In this document: in pieces, positions 63,101-64,000 of the stretch
Numbering within the stretch: position 1 is the stretch's first letter
How the letters are laid out: each line of letters opens with the position of its first letter
From: Actinomycetaceae bacterium
Lineage (GTDB): Bacteria; Actinomycetota; Actinomycetes; Actinomycetales; Actinomycetaceae
Assembly (NCBI GenBank): GCA_030527545.1
Contig: JAUNAP010000001.1
Coordinates: forward strand, 248,001 to 312,000
DNA: 64,000 bases
Direction: 5' to 3'
Notes under the pieces: model-generated
Seen by the model: only the letters and a program-made list of their open reading frames with translations
What the model was told of the DNA's origin: nothing
The model's database searches: none
Program-made: the position numbers and the translations under genes

Positions 63101-64000
63101 GATCCTAACGAAACTCCTGCTCCCGACCCCGACCCCAGCGTGACGCCGCTCGATCCCGATGAAACTGTCGAGCCAGAACCGACACAGCCGCAGGATCCCA
63201 CGCCGACACAGCCACAGGACCCGGACCCCATTGAGGCAGAAAAAGTCACAGGTTCGGTGGCCGTTTACCCCAGCCCGCACGTGCGCGGTGACGCCACGGT
63301 CTACCCGTCGCCGCACGCGAAGGGCAGCGCGAAGACCTACCCGCCGGCCCACGCCGCTGGCAGAGCGCAGGTTTTTGCACCGCCGCACGCGGCTGGTAGT
63401 GCGCAGGCATTCGCGCCGGCACACGCGCGAGGAGAGGCACGGGCCTATTCGCCAGCCACTGCAAGGGGTGAGGCTCGCGCGGCCGTCCCCATGCGCATCG
63501 CGGCCACGGAGGCGTCGCCGGCGTTGCCGGCCGTCCTCGCGCGCGCCCTCGACACCCGAGCGCTGAGCGCTAATGGCGAATACATCGTCGGAATCGCAGA
63601 CCCGGGACTCCCCGAGCTGAACGGCTACGGCGACGACAGCCCCGCAGAGGGAATCATCATGCTCGACGCGCAGCCGCCGAGCGAAATCAGGCCCGCCGCG
63701 ACGGGCGCGACGCCGACGCCGATCGCTCCGCCCACGCAGAACGTCCCGGAGGCCTCGCCCAGCCCGAAACCTGCGAGGAAGGAGGCCGCCCAAGAGTCAC
63801 AGCCACAGCCCCAGGCTCGTCCTTTGGCATCCGAGGCGCCTCGCGATCTCGTAGTGACACCCAAGGAGCGCACGGCAACCGACACCACCGAGCCTTCCAC
63901 GGCACCGAGCACCCCGTCTGAGCCGACACCCTCCACGCGGGCGGACGCTTCGACGCGCGAGCCGGCCACAAGCCCATCCACGCCGAGCACTCGCGCGACG
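60152..64000 (+). CDS. Large secreted surface protein with SdrB-like domains, partial at right edge
   Basis: 1283 codons with no stop before the edge. GTG 60152 with GGGGAGA. Signal peptide 1-32, cleaved after YPALA. Residues about 33-480 are an unfamiliar beta-rich region with Cys pairs. SdrB/Cna-like segments follow: IGDRVWIDLDGNGIQDDGEP near 491 and RLGTVAFVDSNDNGQPDEGE near 836, each with calcium-type DxDGNG/DxNDNG loops, plus an intermediate one near 700. A Pro/Glu/Thr stalk (about 960-1030), a His/Pro repeat block (1034-1117) and a Pro/Ser/Thr tail run to the edge. An LPxTG anchor would be beyond the window. Probably a cell-wall adhesin. Confidence 0.9.
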   Translation, partial: MFTRFRQSSLAACAAVCAALALIFASAYPALAETVTAGPGETPAHTVTVPAGEDTPLKSYDPETGTLVLDKAWAQPLGLNEDTVLAIARTAGLPDGAMRWIEGIEDTGDTVTVTTRPARLTEALAGVPKEVRAAAAEGPIEAEGQGVEAELADADTAEETLAHNPEASETSEDVTPIADASGEPEQEKPAKKKLGIHVNKPFGKDFTLAFDKVITQDSCTDGTFGEENPPTECEWEGDGTLHVDLALKVAANGALVIETNGLKIDEISLTGGADITGDTKLDTSGPIRGHATWRLADLNFPLVVPVGPVPIPMNVRVQPDVTVTVDADGTAHATISGLNASYRDMGLRFSSKGGVAKEGAGGFEFLKGTPSVGSLAPTMEGKADLHSDVGINPNLSIDMLGMLGVKVNVGAHANTDFRIDPTNPICMLGLGMQGDIALADFNAKKVPVIGWMLGGLEKKINAAIAKNATYHWDEPRMYTSPNLCSAHPISIGDRVWIDLDGNGIQDDGEPGLEGARVQLLRGATADLPEDTSSPEYAKIVVAEATTDAEGAYRFDADPAYPGDANGANAGKLMPGAYTVVVTPPTPEDDDYAYGESSATPYPYGFVATKRYATIDPKAKTHTLADLQRDSGGKYAWNKQSYSGYFDGSRYQDSTVARAGEKETSTSEAFDALSEEIAQTNGYNDTVDFGFVPSLDPQAETYRVSGKVYVADGQPSAAPEPLAPEAEIGLLPGIHEGNIRGAKPASWVRGAKIRLTPKPGTLAHTSEVTTDAAGRFTTKLPEGSYSVELVSLPSGYERIEGATYAGTFVLDEDSAASLVIPGETWVNFGVSNAPNRLGTVAFVDSNDNGQPDEGEAPVEGVGVSITHIARTLAEAHTDNTGLASLQFANTSGVIATKLTAQAPEGRQFSAGAVDALGEGACELSEDQRTLTCDISAADGVITMNATQSRLGADAMLRLPLVATEEEQPTPEPSPEESTDPEATPDPNETPAPDPDPSVTPLDPDETVEPEPTQPQDPTPTQPQDPDPIEAEKVTGSVAVYPSPHVRGDATVYPSPHAKGSAKTYPPAHAAGRAQVFAPPHAAGSAQAFAPAHARGEARAYSPATARGEARAAVPMRIAATEASPALPAVLARALDTRALSANGEYIVGIADPGLPELNGYGDDSPAEGIIMLDAQPPSEIRPAATGATPTPIAPPTQNVPEASPSPKPARKEAAQESQPQPQARPLASEAPRDLVVTPKERTATDTTEPSTAPSTPSEPTPSTRADASTREPATSPSTPSTRAT
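63251..63502 (+). repeat. 36-bp coding repeats, 12-residue His/Pro units
   Basis: Seven 36-bp units in frame inside the surface protein gene: six clear and one degenerate. Unit pattern is G, charged or small, A, two variable, Y/F, P/A, S/P, P/A, H, A, then A/K/R, e.g. GSVAVYPSPHVR and GSAQAFAPAHAR. His occupies the tenth place in the first five units. Confidence 0.9.

Noticed and set aside
63251..63502. CRISPR array
   Set aside because: The 36-bp units are adjacent without spacers and encode a protein repeat; no cas genes are present.

Overview
The window comes from a high-GC actinobacterium. The best fit is the family Actinomycetaceae (Actinomyces, Schaalia, Actinotignum type); this is inferred from gene order, GTG starts, the AdnAB pair, the Tad/Flp locus, DUF3107/DUF3039/DUF2017 genes and the tmRNA tag ending in ALAA. 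No 16S rRNA gene or housekeeping marker in the window fixes the species.

Layout. 1-5.1 kb: respiratory nitrate reductase narGHJI (narG cut by the left edge) and a MoaB/Mog molybdenum-cofactor gene, closed by a strong terminator. 5.1-12.5 kb: housekeeping genes (Xaa-Pro aminopeptidase, PHP phosphoesterase, MarC membrane protein, murE, DEAD-box RNA helicase, ferritin-like protein, DUF3107). 12.6-20.1 kb: adnA-adnB, the actinobacterial double-strand-break resection motor-nuclease, with a convergent phosphotransferase-like gene. 20.3-24.7 kb: a compact Tad/Flp pilus operon. 24.7-29.4 kb: prfB, ftsE, ftsX, an M23 peptidoglycan hydrolase and smpB, a conserved actinobacterial block. 29.4-36.2 kb: a galactoside utilisation locus with a divergent ROK repressor, a perfect 8-bp inverted repeat in the shared promoter region, a GH36 alpha-galactosidase and an ABC importer lacking its own ATPase. 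36.2-39.1 kb: small membrane protein, SF2 helicase, DUF3039 and HU.

39.45-49.0 kb is the accessory region. It begins at the 3' end of the tmRNA gene, a classic integration site, and holds decayed phage DNA: an integrase start fused to a truncated capsid gene, a scaffold gene, a terminase fragment fused in frame to unrelated lower-GC DNA, an HNH nuclease, a zinc-ribbon phage gene with an in-frame amber codon, a Doc/Fic toxin with a very short partner ORF, an IS256-family remnant, and a MuF minor-head protein carrying an ADP-ribosyltransferase domain, followed by small genes that could encode immunity. A two-gene cassette (small membrane protein plus 83-aa HTH protein, overlapping by 8 bp) occurs twice, at 42.85 and 48.59 kb. 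Two adjacent prophage remnants are the simplest reading.

49.1-60.0 kb returns to the conserved chromosome: pncB, clpS, a DUF2017 gene, murI, an Rv1339-type metallo-beta-lactamase-fold phosphodiesterase, rdgB, rph, nudC, uvrD2 (apparently lacking its usual tetracysteine module), a ThiF-like gene and a DUF2342-type metalloprotease. From 60.15 kb to the right edge runs a large secreted surface protein (1283 codons, still open) with SdrB-like domains and a block of 12-residue His/Pro repeats.

The most interesting candidate system is the phage-borne MuF-ADP-ribosyltransferase with its downstream small genes (46.5-48.4 kb). The most informative structural features are the deletion scars that built the remnant region.
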